This document shows positions 51,226 to 60,360 of a stretch of DNA of 64,000 bases, in pieces. The stretch covers positions 62,001-126,000 of the forward strand of contig JBBRND010000003.1 of the NCBI GenBank assembly GCA_038230515.1, read 5' to 3'. The notes beneath the pieces were generated by a model that was given only the letters and a program-made list of their open reading frames with translations, ran no database searches and was not told the origin of the DNA. Position numbers and translations under genes: made by a program. Source of the DNA: JAPLDB01 sp038230515. Its GTDB lineage: Bacteria; Bacteroidota; Bacteroidia; AKYH767-A; 2013-40CM-41-45. Position 1 is the stretch's first letter. The number at the start of each line of letters is the position of its first letter.

Positions 51226-52557
51226 TCAATTATGATAGCGTATCCACTTCCACAACTCCCCATAACTCACTTTCTTTCCATACATCAAAATTCCGATGCG
51301 GTAAATTTTTGCTGCAAGCAATGTAGTACAAATAAATCCTGTTACAAGAAAAAGCATTGATAAACCAATCTCCCAAAGCGGGACTCCGAACGGAATGCGC
51401 ATCATCATTACCACTGGAGAAGTAAACGGAATCATAGAGAACCAAAACGCTACGCTCCCGTTTGGATTTGTCATCACTGTTGCAGAAACTACATAGGAAA
51501 GAATGAGTGGAATGGTGACAGGCAGCATAAACTGTTGCGTTTCTGTTTCCGAATCAACCGCTGACCCAATGGCAGCAAACAATGCACTGTACAATAAATA
51601 TCCTCCTAAAAAATAAAACAGAAATGCAGCAACAATGCCTGTGAAATTTATAGAGTTAAGCGCATCGTTCAATTTTTGCTTCGGAGAAATAATTTCATCC
51701 TGTTGTTGCGCGTTAAATTGATTCATCTGATTTATTCCCGGACGTATCTGCTGCATGGCTTCAATTTTTTCTTTCTGCGATTTGTCTGAAAAAAAAGTTA
51801 CGGACACAGCATAAACAGCGCCCGTGCTTAATATTATCCAGAGTAAGAATTGGGTGAGTCCTACCATCGCCACTCCGATAATTTTTCCAAGCATGAGCTG
51901 AAATGGCTTAACGGAAGAAATCACTACTTCCACAATTCGATTCATTTTTTCCTCCATGACTCCGCGCATTACCATAGCTCCATAAATAAAAATGAAAAGA
52001 TAAATCAACAGTCCACCGCCAAAGCCCAGCCCGGTAGTAAGTCCAGTATTTGTTTCTTTGTTTTCGAGATCGCGGGTTTGAATCTCCACATCGGTTTTTA
52101 TCATGTCTAGCTTTTTATCATCCACTCCCGCGGCAATCATCTTTGCGTTCTTTATATCTTTCTCTATCGTAAATTTGATTTTCTCGATAATATCAAAGCC
52201 CGGTTGAGCTTCTGAATAAAGTACAACACCTTTTTCAAGAGATTCTATTTTATCACTTGCAGGAATGAACAATACCCCAAAGTATCCCATGTCTTTGCTC
52301 TTTGCACGAAGTGAATCCACATTTTCATTCTCATAGATAAATGAGAGGCGGTTGTCACTTTTGAATTTTCCTTCGAATAGATGACTTTGATCAACAACAA
52401 CAATTGTGTGCTTTTCGTTGTCCACTTTGTTGAGAAAAAACACACTTGCAAAAATTCCCGCAAACAACAATGGACCAAGGATGGTCATTATGATAAACGA
52501 TTTTTTGCGAACGCGGGTTATGTATTCGCGCTTAATAATTAATGAGACCTTATTCAT
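51226..52557 (-). CDS. ABC transporter permease (NatB-like)
   Basis: The 443-residue membrane protein has one N-terminal helix (SFIIMTILGPLLFAGIFAS), a large extracytoplasmic domain and five or six C-terminal helices, with LIYLFIFIYGAMVMRGVMEE and NRIVEVVISSVKPFQLMLGK, typical of ABC-2/NatB permeases. It sits 18 bp downstream of its ATPase gene. Substrate unknown; NatAB exports sodium in Bacillus. Upstream-facing intergenic DNA toward ppx (51175-51230) is low-complexity CCATTATTCCATTCT. Confidence 0.9.
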   Translation of the reverse strand: MNKVSLIIKREYITRVRKKSFIIMTILGPLLFAGIFASVFFLNKVDNEKHTIVVVDQSHLFEGKFKSDNRLSFIYENENVDSLRAKSKDMGYFGVLFIPASDKIESLEKGVVLYSEAQPGFDIIEKIKFTIEKDIKNAKMIAAGVDDKKLDMIKTDVEIQTRDLENKETNTGLTTGLGFGGGLLIYLFIFIYGAMVMRGVMEEKMNRIVEVVISSVKPFQLMLGKIIGVAMVGLTQFLLWIILSTGAVYAVSVTFFSDKSQKEKIEAMQQIRPGINQMNQFNAQQQDEIISPKQKLNDALNSINFTGIVAAFLFYFLGGYLLYSALFAAIGSAVDSETETQQFMLPVTIPLILSYVVSATVMTNPNGSVAFWFSMIPFTSPVVMMMRIPFGVPLWEIGLSMLFLVTGFICTTLLAAKIYRIGILMYGKKVSYGELWKWIRYHN

Positions 52558-52575
52558 TTTTATTTTTTGTTTTAC

Positions 52576-53511
52576 TCAAACAGTAACTGTTTCCCGATTT
52601 TCCCCCACCTCTTGAATAAAAATATCATTCATGCTCGGAATAATTTCATGAAAACCGAGAACCTGAACCTGTGGCAGCAATGCCGAGAGTAAATCATTCG
52701 GAGTATGATTGCCCACCATTCTTACTTTAGCAATACTTTGATCATTTTCCTGTTTCAGATCGAGTAATTCAAAACCTGTCCACAATGCATTGGTGAAACC
52801 AATTTTATTTCCTCCGGTGAAATTAATCTCAAACGTATTGCTCTTATATTGCTTGCGGATATCTTTGACTGATCCTTCAAGAATTTTTTTTGAGCGATTG
52901 ATCAGCGCAATGTGTGTGCACAACTGTTCCACTGATTCCATGCGATGTGTGGAGAGTGCAATCGTAGCGCCCTTATCACGCAATGAAAGTAACTCGTTAG
53001 TTATTAGTTCGGCATTGATGGGATCGAAACCCGTAAATGGCTCATCAAGAATTAAAAACTCCGGCTCGTGCAAAATGGTAACGATGAACTGAACTTTCTG
53101 CTGCATTCCCTTACTCAGCTCTTCAATTTTCTTTTTCCACCATGCCTGTATTTCAAATTTCTCAAACCAAAATTTTAATTTCCTCATTGCGTCTGCACGG
53201 CTCATTCCTTTAAGCATGGCAAGGTATAACGACTGTTCTCCTACTTCCATTTTTTTATACAACCCGCGCTCCTCCGGAAGGTAACCCATACGCGTGATGT
53301 GTTCCTCACCGATTGGTTTGCCGTCAAATAAAATCTGCCCACTGTCGGGCGCAGTTATTTGTGTAATGATGCGGATGAGCGATGTTTTACCCGCACCGTT
53401 CGGGCCGAGCAATCCGAAAACACTTTGTTTCGGAATGTCCATGCTCACATCATCGAGTGCGCGGTGAGAGGCATATTGCTTAGTCACATTTTGTATAGAG
53501 ATGATTGACAT
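52576..53511 (-). CDS. ABC transporter ATP-binding protein (NatA-like)
   Basis: The 311-residue ATPase has Walker A LLGPNGAGKTSLIR (about 37), signature ELSKGMQQKVQF, Walker B FLILDEPFTGFDP and switch STHRMES. A C-terminal domain of about 90 residues follows (FEINFTGGNKIGF). ATG 53511 is preferred to a TTG seven codons upstream. The permease gene follows at 18 bp. Confidence 0.95.
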   Translation of the reverse strand: MSIISIQNVTKQYASHRALDDVSMDIPKQSVFGLLGPNGAGKTSLIRIITQITAPDSGQILFDGKPIGEEHITRMGYLPEERGLYKKMEVGEQSLYLAMLKGMSRADAMRKLKFWFEKFEIQAWWKKKIEELSKGMQQKVQFIVTILHEPEFLILDEPFTGFDPINAELITNELLSLRDKGATIALSTHRMESVEQLCTHIALINRSKKILEGSVKDIRKQYKSNTFEINFTGGNKIGFTNALWTGFELLDLKQENDQSIAKVRMVGNHTPNDLLSALLPQVQVLGFHEIIPSMNDIFIQEVGENRETVTV

Positions 53512-53640
53512 AACTTTTTTGAAAGTGTGCAAAAGTAGAAATCATTAACAGACAGAATGAGAACGAAATGAAAATTTGTGAAACCCAAAAAAGAAAGTCA
53601 CTTTTGTTTTTGCTATCATCAATTGCTTAGCCCATCAAAT

Positions 53641-53672
53641 AACGAATATGAACGAATATACGAATTGCGAAT
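53641..53672. repeat. CGAATATACGAATTGCGAAT low-complexity repeat
   Basis: ACGAATATGAACGAATATACG and GAATTGCGAATATCGG. Related stretches occur at 50163-50186, 58088-58105 and 58857-58885. Here it supplies the ATG and first ten codons of the next gene. Confidence 0.7.
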
Positions 53673-54241
53673 ATCGGTTCTCTGTCAGATTTCCTTTTGC
53701 GGTCTTCGTATTTCTCATTTTGTTTTTAATTCAATCCCTTGCGCAGGATATGGGTGAAATATCACATCACTACTCTTGCAATCTCCAGGATTCTACTTAT
53801 GAAAGCGAATGGATAAATATTGGAACAAGGGTTCCGGATACCATTGATTCAACAAACTATTTCTCAAAAACAGATCGAACAAGCCCTTACAGTTTCGGAA
53901 TTGAAAAAGAAATTCCTGCCGATCTGCAACGTAAAAATTTCAGAATTTCAATTCAGGGAAAAATCTGGATTACAAATGCAACTTCAAACAATCAATTGGT
54001 AGTTTCAATTTTAAGAGGTGATTCTGCAATTTTCTGGGAAGGAAAAAACATGACGGATAAATTCGGGAAACTGAATCAGTGGGAAACGTTCAGTGATTCA
54101 GTCCTTGTTCCGCGAAACATTCCAAAAGATTCGAAGGTGAAAATCTTTCTTTGGAACCAGGATGGAAAATCAGAAACAGATGTAGATGATCTTGGTATTA
54201 ATTTTACCGAAGTAAAGCTGCCTTCTTACCTACTTAGATAG
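53648..54241 (+). CDS. Secreted protein of unknown function
   Basis: The 197 residues begin MNEYTNCEYRF, encoded by a CGAATATACGAAT repeat, followed by a signal sequence (AVFVFLILFLIQSLAQ). The mature protein is a beta-rich domain with FRISIQGKIWITNATSNNQL and SKVKIFLWNQDGKSETDVDD, like a carbohydrate-binding jelly roll. There is no other in-frame Met before the signal, so the repeat seems to provide the start. The next gene begins seven bp after its stop. Confidence 0.7.
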   Translation: MNEYTNCEYRFSVRFPFAVFVFLILFLIQSLAQDMGEISHHYSCNLQDSTYESEWINIGTRVPDTIDSTNYFSKTDRTSPYSFGIEKEIPADLQRKNFRISIQGKIWITNATSNNQLVVSILRGDSAIFWEGKNMTDKFGKLNQWETFSDSVLVPRNIPKDSKVKIFLWNQDGKSETDVDDLGINFTEVKLPSYLLR

Positions 54242-54247
54242 TTTTCT

Positions 54248-56179
54248 ATGAAAAAACTTTCTGCTCTTATTTTCTTCATTCCATTTTTCGCTCTGGCGCA
54301 AGAGAGCAAGTTGATTTTTGCCAATTCTTTTTTCTGTTTCCTCAATGACAAAGCACTTGCCAGCTTTCAAATAAATGACTCATCAAGCGGAGCCATTATA
54401 TCTTCTATAAGCTATTATGCTTTGGTTATTGAAGAAGCAGATCAAAAACTTGACACCATCGCGATAAATCAGTTTGCTAAAAATTACTTTTCAAAAGATA
54501 ATCTTACGAGTGGAGTTCGGTTTACATGGACCGGACAATCTGAATTTTCTGACGTAGAGATTCATTTTAATTTTTCGGATAACAACGAAGAAATAAAAAT
54601 TGAAGTCGAAACAAAATACAAAAAAGATGTTCAGGTAATTCGTGAGTCAATAATATTTTCCTCTGAACAACCCGTTACAGAAGTTTTCAGGAGAAACAGC
54701 GCCATTGATACTATAGATTTTCAAAGCGAGTATTGGTTGAACAAAGAAGGCGTGCAGTTTGGCAATGAAAAAAAAACATTTTTGATTTATCACACGACAG
54801 AGATTTCATCACTACAGCTTAACACAGATAAAAAAGAACTCATTGTAAATCTTGACTATTACAACGATCATCCATTTCAGAATTTTCCGCTGCGCGACAG
54901 CATGATGAATGAGAAAAGAGATTTATCGTGCAGCATTTACAAAGCAGGAAAGGTGAGAAAAAATTCTTTTTCTGTTTATGTAGGAAAACAAATTGATTTT
55001 GTCCCGCGATTGATGCTTAACCCGAATGGATTTCTCGCTGCTCATGTTTTTACTGAACATGCTGACTGGACTGATCTGCCATCACATCGCACTGTTTATT
55101 TCGGTTCTGAAGAAATCAGGAAAGCAAAAAAAGCTACTGGAGGTTTTGTGAAAAACAATATTCCTGTTACAAAGAGTGTCTTCTATGCAAACCCTGACGG
55201 TGTATTGAATAGTCAGTCAAGCCATCAAAGTATTTTCTCCACCCCGATTGCATCCATTAAAGGCACGAAAGATTATTTGAAATTTTTAGAACAACTTCAG
55301 AAAAGAGGAAATGAAATCTGTCTTCATACTCCCGATCAGTTTACTTCGAAGCGACTGCTAACTGAAGAGGCATGCGCATTCATGCAGAAGCATTTTCATT
55401 CAGTAACATGGATTGATCACGGCTACAACAACGGACCTAAAAATAATCGAGAAGCATTTGTATGTGATGGCTTGAATCCTTCTTCATTGTCTTATGCAAA
55501 AGACATTTGGGAGAAATACGGAGTGAAGTATTTCTGGAATTCCTACTATGAAGATTTTGTAACAGAAGATTCTTTATTCTTTGATTTTAACGGAAGCATC
55601 ATACATCCTTATTCAGGTTTTGGTGATGCTTCGCCTGCTCCGCTTTACTGGCAAAACCCAACACGTTCCGGAAATTTTTATTCGTGGCTTACGAGAGATT
55701 TGCTTGAAATGCCTAATGCATCTTCTTGGAGTTTTCATTTCAGTACTGAACGATTGAATGATTTTGTTCAGGAACGTGCTGTGAAGTTTGAGCATTGCTA
55801 TCCCGCAGGAAGCATTGTAGGTAAAGGATACTGGAAGTTTGACGAGAGCAAAAAATTAGTGATTGAGCCGGAATTTGAAAAAGCGCTTGAACAGTTTGCT
55901 TCATTTCGCGACCGGGGCTTGATCAACCTTACAACCGTTCGCGATTTACTTGATTACTGGATTGCTTGTAAAAATATTACCTATGAATTCATAGATAGTA
56001 CAACTGTAAAAATCACAAATCAAAACAGCAAAGAAGTAAAAGGAATTTCATTTTCAGTAAATGCAAAAAACGTTTTTGTAAAAAAGAGAAAAGTTCAGCA
56101 GAAATTCTTTGGAGGTGATTTGATTTTCTGGCTTGATATGAAAGCAAAAGAAAGTGCCATAATGACTTTCTCTAATTAA
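54248..56179 (+). CDS. Secreted protein, polysaccharide-deacetylase-like middle part
   Basis: The 643-residue protein has a signal peptide (ends FFALAQE), a beta-rich N-terminal half, and from about residue 255 a segment with AAHVFTEHADWTDLPSHRTV, RGNEICLHTPDQF and VTWIDHGYNNGPKNN. These His/Asp positions resemble the NodB metal site of carbohydrate esterases (H-x-x-D and HxxxH patterns), but I cannot align them strictly. No T9SS domain is present. It is coupled with the gene before it. Its last 8 bp overlap the convergent dnaJ gene. Confidence 0.6.
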   Translation: MKKLSALIFFIPFFALAQESKLIFANSFFCFLNDKALASFQINDSSSGAIISSISYYALVIEEADQKLDTIAINQFAKNYFSKDNLTSGVRFTWTGQSEFSDVEIHFNFSDNNEEIKIEVETKYKKDVQVIRESIIFSSEQPVTEVFRRNSAIDTIDFQSEYWLNKEGVQFGNEKKTFLIYHTTEISSLQLNTDKKELIVNLDYYNDHPFQNFPLRDSMMNEKRDLSCSIYKAGKVRKNSFSVYVGKQIDFVPRLMLNPNGFLAAHVFTEHADWTDLPSHRTVYFGSEEIRKAKKATGGFVKNNIPVTKSVFYANPDGVLNSQSSHQSIFSTPIASIKGTKDYLKFLEQLQKRGNEICLHTPDQFTSKRLLTEEACAFMQKHFHSVTWIDHGYNNGPKNNREAFVCDGLNPSSLSYAKDIWEKYGVKYFWNSYYEDFVTEDSLFFDFNGSIIHPYSGFGDASPAPLYWQNPTRSGNFYSWLTRDLLEMPNASSWSFHFSTERLNDFVQERAVKFEHCYPAGSIVGKGYWKFDESKKLVIEPEFEKALEQFASFRDRGLINLTTVRDLLDYWIACKNITYEFIDSTTVKITNQNSKEVKGISFSVNAKNVFVKKRKVQQKFFGGDLIFWLDMKAKESAIMTFSN

Positions 56180-57320
56180 AAAACTCCCTCATCTTCTCTT
56201 TCCAACTCTTATCCCCTTTTCCAGGATTGGGTTTAAAGTTTTGTGAGATGCGAAATTGTTCCAGCGTTTTCTTTTCTTCCGAAGAAAGACTTTGCGGAGT
56301 CCAGACGTTTATGTTTACTAATAAATCTCCGCGACCGTAGCTATTTACTGAAGGAAGTCCTTTGCCTTTCAATCGCAATACCTTTCCTGCTTGTGTGCCT
56401 GGATCAATTTTAATTTTTGCTTTTCCTTCAATAGTGGGAATCTCAACAGACGTTCCAAGCGCAGCATCAGCAAAGTTTACGTAAAGATCGTACAACAAAC
56501 TGTTTCCTTCGCGCACAAGATGTGCGTGTTCCTCTTCTTCAATCACAATAAATAAATCACCGGGAATTCCTCCGCGTTCTCCTCCACTTCCTTTTCCAGT
56601 AACGGTAAGCTGCATTCCTTCACCAACACCCGCGGGAATATTAACCGTTACGATTTCTTCTCCATGCTGCAAGCCGCTTCCACTGCATGCTTTACATTTG
56701 TTTGCAATCACTTGTCCTTCCCCAAGACATGCGGGACAAGTAGTTGTTGTGCGCATTTGTCCGATGAAGGTATTCGTGACGCGATGAACCTGTCCAGCAC
56801 CGTTGCATGTATTGCATTTATGAAATGATCCGCCATCCTGCGCACCACTCCCCTTGCAGGTTGTGCAGGCAATAGCTTTATTCACTTTTAACTTCTTCTC
56901 AACACCATGCGCAATTTCTTCAAGTGTAAGTTTTACTTTGATGCGAAGATTGCTTCCGCGATTCACTCTTCTTCCTCCACGCGAACCACCGCCACCGAAA
57001 AAACTTTCGAATGGTGAATCTTCACCGAATACACTTCCGAAGTGGGAGAAAATATCTTCCATGTTCATGCCACCTCCACTGAAACCACCAGATCCATTCA
57101 TTCCCTGGTGACCGAACTGATCGTAACGCTGTTTCTTTTCCGGAGTACTTAAAACATCATATGCTTCCGCTGCCTCCTTAAATTTATCTTCTGCTTCCTT
57201 GTTATTGGGGTTTTTGTCGGGATGATATTTCATCGCCATCTGCCGATACGCTTTTTTCAATTCAGCTTCCGAAGCACTGCGTTGCACTCCTAATATTTCG
57301 TAATAATCTCTCTTGCTCAT
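56172..57320 (-). CDS. dnaJ: Chaperone DnaJ
   Basis: DnaJ delivers unfolded proteins to DnaK. The 382 residues show the J domain with KYHPDKNP (about 32-40), a Gly/Ser/Phe-rich linker (about 75-120), four zinc repeats CTTCKGSG, CNTCNGAG, CPACLGEG, CKACSGSG (about 150-225) and the C-terminal substrate domains (GDLFIVIEEEEHAHL). grpE lies about 100 bp upstream on the same strand. The 3' end overlaps the convergent gene by 8 bp. Confidence 0.97.
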   Translation of the reverse strand: MSKRDYYEILGVQRSASEAELKKAYRQMAMKYHPDKNPNNKEAEDKFKEAAEAYDVLSTPEKKQRYDQFGHQGMNGSGGFSGGGMNMEDIFSHFGSVFGEDSPFESFFGGGGSRGGRRVNRGSNLRIKVKLTLEEIAHGVEKKLKVNKAIACTTCKGSGAQDGGSFHKCNTCNGAGQVHRVTNTFIGQMRTTTTCPACLGEGQVIANKCKACSGSGLQHGEEIVTVNIPAGVGEGMQLTVTGKGSGGERGGIPGDLFIVIEEEEHAHLVREGNSLLYDLYVNFADAALGTSVEIPTIEGKAKIKIDPGTQAGKVLRLKGKGLPSVNSYGRGDLLVNINVWTPQSLSSEEKKTLEQFRISQNFKPNPGKGDKSWKEKMREFFN

Positions 57321-57417
57321 AATTTAATTTGAGGATTTGAATATCCTAAACCAAAAAAGTAATTTTCAATTTCAGCTATCTTCAAATTTTCAAACCAACT
57401 CATTTTCAAATTGGATT

Positions 57418-58005
57418 TTAGTTTCCAACAATCACTTTTGCGTGACGGATTACTTTACCGTTGAGGTAATATCCTTTTTCAATTTCGTCAACTACCTTTC
57501 CCTTCATGCCTTCGCTTGGCGAAGGCATATTTGTGATAGCGTCATGCAGATCAGAATCAAAATCTTTTCCGATTGATTCCATTGCTTTCAATCCTTTGCC
57601 TTCGGTTATACTTTTCATTTTCTGATACACCAACTGAATTCCTTCTTTTATCGGTTCCACATCTTTTGCCTCGCTCATGGCTTTCATGGCGCGTTCCAAA
57701 TCGTCAAGCGTAGGTAGGATTGAAATCATGATTTCCTGCCCTGCTGATTTTATGAGATCAAGACGATCGCGATTCACGCGCTTTTTGTAATTGTCAAATT
57801 CAGAATAGAGTCGGAGATATTTATCCTTTGCTTCTAATACTTCTAACTCAAGTTTTGCTAACTGGGTCTCTTCCTGTCGTTCTGCATCGGGCAGCCCTTC
57901 GGTTGAATGCTGTTCAGCAATTGTTTCTTCTTCATTCTTGGTATTGTCAACGATGTTCTTTTCTTCCTGATTTGCTTGCATATTTTTCTTTCTGAAAATT
58001 TTCAT
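57418..58005 (-). CDS. grpE: Nucleotide exchange factor GrpE
   Basis: GrpE releases ADP from DnaK. The 195 residues have a long acidic, coiled-coil N-terminus and the conserved core LRLYSEFDNYKKRVNRDR, ILPTLDDLERAMKA and EIEKGYYLNGKVIRHAKVIV. It is followed by dnaJ, the usual order. Confidence 0.96.
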   Translation of the reverse strand: MKIFRKKNMQANQEEKNIVDNTKNEEETIAEQHSTEGLPDAERQEETQLAKLELEVLEAKDKYLRLYSEFDNYKKRVNRDRLDLIKSAGQEIMISILPTLDDLERAMKAMSEAKDVEPIKEGIQLVYQKMKSITEGKGLKAMESIGKDFDSDLHDAITNMPSPSEGMKGKVVDEIEKGYYLNGKVIRHAKVIVGN

Positions 58006-58146
58006 TTGATTCTTTATCCTCCTCTCAATGATTCTGCCACGCTACGTTATTCGTCAATTTGTCATGGCAGGCATATGATTGGATGCGAATTTACGAATGC
58101 GATATACCTGATACCTTTTGCCCGCAATATTAGTTAACTAAAAATA

Positions 58147-58180
58147 AAAAACAGAAGAGCGTCTGCCCTTCTGTTTCCAG
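58147..58180 (-). terminator. Terminator of the TlpA-like gene
   Basis: Minus-strand AACAGAAGGGC pairs with GCTCTTCTGTT (one G-U) around AGAC and is followed by a T run. Confidence 0.88.
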
Positions 58181-58198
58181 TAAAAAATATTTTACACT

Positions 58199-58729
58199 TT
58201 ACTTCGCTAACAATTTATCCAACTCTTCATCCAAAGCCGGACCGCGAAGTGCCTTCGCTACAATAATTCCTTTTTCATTGATCAGCCAATTCGTGGGAAT
58301 TGACTGAACTTGATATTTCTTAGCGGCTTCGCTTTGCCAAAAACCAAGATCGCTTACATGATTTTTCCAGACGAGCTTATCCTGCTCAATTGCTTTAACC
58401 CAATTGGTTTGATCACGATCAAGAGAAACACTGTACACATCGAAACCTTTTGCGTTGTTCTTGAATTTTAATTTTCCGTATTTGTTGTAAGCGGCAACCA
58501 CGTTGGGGTTTTCCATGCGGCAAGGCATGCACCATGATGCCCAGAAATCAATCAACACCACTTTTCCACGTAGAGAAGACAGAGCGATTTCTTTTCCTTC
58601 CGGATTTTTGAACTTGAGCTCAGGTGCAATGTTCCCTATTTCCAAACCTTCAACCGGTTTGGGAGTTTGTGCAAATGAAACGGTTGATGATGCGATTGCG
58701 AATGCAATTAATGCAAGAATTCTTTTCAT
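58199..58729 (-). CDS. TlpA-family thioredoxin-like protein
   Basis: A periplasmic thiol-disulfide oxidoreductase. The 176 residues have a signal peptide (ending VSFAQ) and a TlpA/ResA-type domain with VVLIDFWASWCMPCRMENP (active-site CMPC), and VQSIPTNWLINEKGIIVAK with the cis-Pro. A -7 element at 58782 leaves a 45-nt leader. Confidence 0.94.
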   Translation of the reverse strand: MKRILALIAFAIASSTVSFAQTPKPVEGLEIGNIAPELKFKNPEGKEIALSSLRGKVVLIDFWASWCMPCRMENPNVVAAYNKYGKLKFKNNAKGFDVYSVSLDRDQTNWVKAIEQDKLVWKNHVSDLGFWQSEAAKKYQVQSIPTNWLINEKGIIVAKALRGPALDEELDKLLAK

Positions 58730-58781
58730 ACTTATATTTTGAATTTAGTTTTAAGGGATAGTCAACTACCCTGCCATTGGG

Positions 58782-58789
58782 CAAATATA
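58782..58789 (-). promoter_or_regulatory. -7 element (TATATTTG) for the TlpA-like gene
   Basis: Minus-strand TATATTTG fits TAnnTTTG, 53 bp before the ATG. Confidence 0.45.
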
Positions 58790-58919
58790 CTGTTACCTTT
58801 TGAAACGGAAACTGTTTTACTCCATCCGATAACGAATAATTAACTGTTGTGCGAATAGCGAATAGATGCGAATTTATGAATTGAGAATAAGAAAGAATTG
58901 ATAAATGGACTTGGTTTAG

Positions 58920-60227
58920 TTATTCGCACCGCTTAATCTGCGCGCCCAGCGCGTTCAGCCGTTCGTCAATACGTTCATAGCCGCGGTCTATCTGTTCAAT
59001 GTTGTTAATTAAACTTTTGCCTTTTGCCGAAAGGGCTGCAATGAGGAGTGCTACCCCAGCACGAATATCAGGAGAGGACATCTGAATTGCACGAAGCGAA
59101 TATTTGCGGTTAATGCCGATTACAGTAGCCCGATGCGGATCGCAGAGAATTATTTGTGCACCCATATCAATCAGTTTGTCCACGAAGAAGAGGCGGCTCT
59201 CAAACATTTTTTGATGAATGAGGACAGTTCCATTTGCCTGAGTTGCTGTTACAAGAAGTACGCTAAGCAAATCGGGAGTTAAGCCGGGCCAAATGGCATC
59301 GGCAATGGTGAGGATGGAACCATCAATAAAAGTTTCTATCTCGTATTGCTCTTGTTTCGGAATAAAAATATCATCTCCGCGGAGTTCCATTTTTATGCCG
59401 AGGTGGCTAAATGTTTTTGGGATGATGCCAAGATGTTCGTAGCCGACATTCTTAATAGTGAGTTCTGATTTTGTCATCGCAGCAAGTCCGATGAAGCTGC
59501 CAATCTCAATCATATCCGGCAAAAGGCGGTGTGTGGTGCTATTCAGTTTTTTCACACCTTCAATCACAAGAAGATTAGAGCCGATGCCGCTTATGTGAGC
59601 ACCCATGCGGTTGAGCATTTTGCAAAGCTGCTGCAGGTAAGGCTCGCAGGCGGCATTGTAAATTGTTGTTTTCCCTTCGGCAAGCACGGCTGCCATAACG
59701 ATGTTGGCGGTGCCGGTTACGGATGCTTCATCAAGCAGCATATAACATCCTTTGAGTTGCTTTGCATCTACTTCATAAAAATTTGCGTTCGTATCAAAAT
59801 CGAAATGTGCTCCGAGATTTTGAAAACCTATGAAGTGTGTGTCCAGTCTTCTTCTTCCTATTTTATCTCCGCCAGGGCGGGGGATGCGCGCCTTGCCAAA
59901 ACGCGCAAGCAACGGACCAACGATCATGATGCTTCCACGAAGCGCACCTGCCTGCTTTTTAAAATCTACTGAATTCATAAAGTCCAGGTTGACATTGTTT
60001 GCCTGAAACTCAAATTCTCCCTGCGCTTTTTTGGTTACGTTCACACCCATATTAGCGAGAAGCTCGATGAGCTTGTTTACATCGCGGATATCAGGAAGAT
60101 TGCTGATGGTAATTTTTTCTTCGGTGAGAAGAACCGCACAGATAATCTGCAGCGCTTCATTCTTCGCGCCTTGCGGAGTTATAGCGCCTTTGAGTTCTAC
60201 ACCTCCGGTTACTTCGAAACTGTTCAT
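58920..60227 (-). CDS. murA: UDP-N-acetylglucosamine 1-carboxyvinyltransferase, Asp-type active site
   Basis: MurA makes the first committed precursor of peptidoglycan. The 435 residues match the family along the whole length: GAKNEALQIICAVLL, ARIPRPGGDKIGRRRLDTH, DEASVTGTANIVMAAVLAEG and ADAIWPGLTPDLLSV. The loop residue that is Cys115 in E. coli (GGCTIG) is Asp here (GGDKIG). This substitution is known to give intrinsic fosfomycin resistance in several bacteria. Enzyme activity is expected to be kept. Confidence 0.96.
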   Translation of the reverse strand: MNSFEVTGGVELKGAITPQGAKNEALQIICAVLLTEEKITISNLPDIRDVNKLIELLANMGVNVTKKAQGEFEFQANNVNLDFMNSVDFKKQAGALRGSIMIVGPLLARFGKARIPRPGGDKIGRRRLDTHFIGFQNLGAHFDFDTNANFYEVDAKQLKGCYMLLDEASVTGTANIVMAAVLAEGKTTIYNAACEPYLQQLCKMLNRMGAHISGIGSNLLVIEGVKKLNSTTHRLLPDMIEIGSFIGLAAMTKSELTIKNVGYEHLGIIPKTFSHLGIKMELRGDDIFIPKQEQYEIETFIDGSILTIADAIWPGLTPDLLSVLLVTATQANGTVLIHQKMFESRLFFVDKLIDMGAQIILCDPHRATVIGINRKYSLRAIQMSSPDIRAGVALLIAALSAKGKSLINNIEQIDRGYERIDERLNALGAQIKRCE

Positions 60228-60360
60228 GAAATTAATTATCTTTTTCTAAAACACGAAGTAAGAGCGGACAGACAATGGAAATGAAAATGCGGGCGAAAGT
60301 TTTGAACAATGTCAGAATAGAGAATCCGTCAGGTCGGACGGATTCACGAATAGAGTATAT

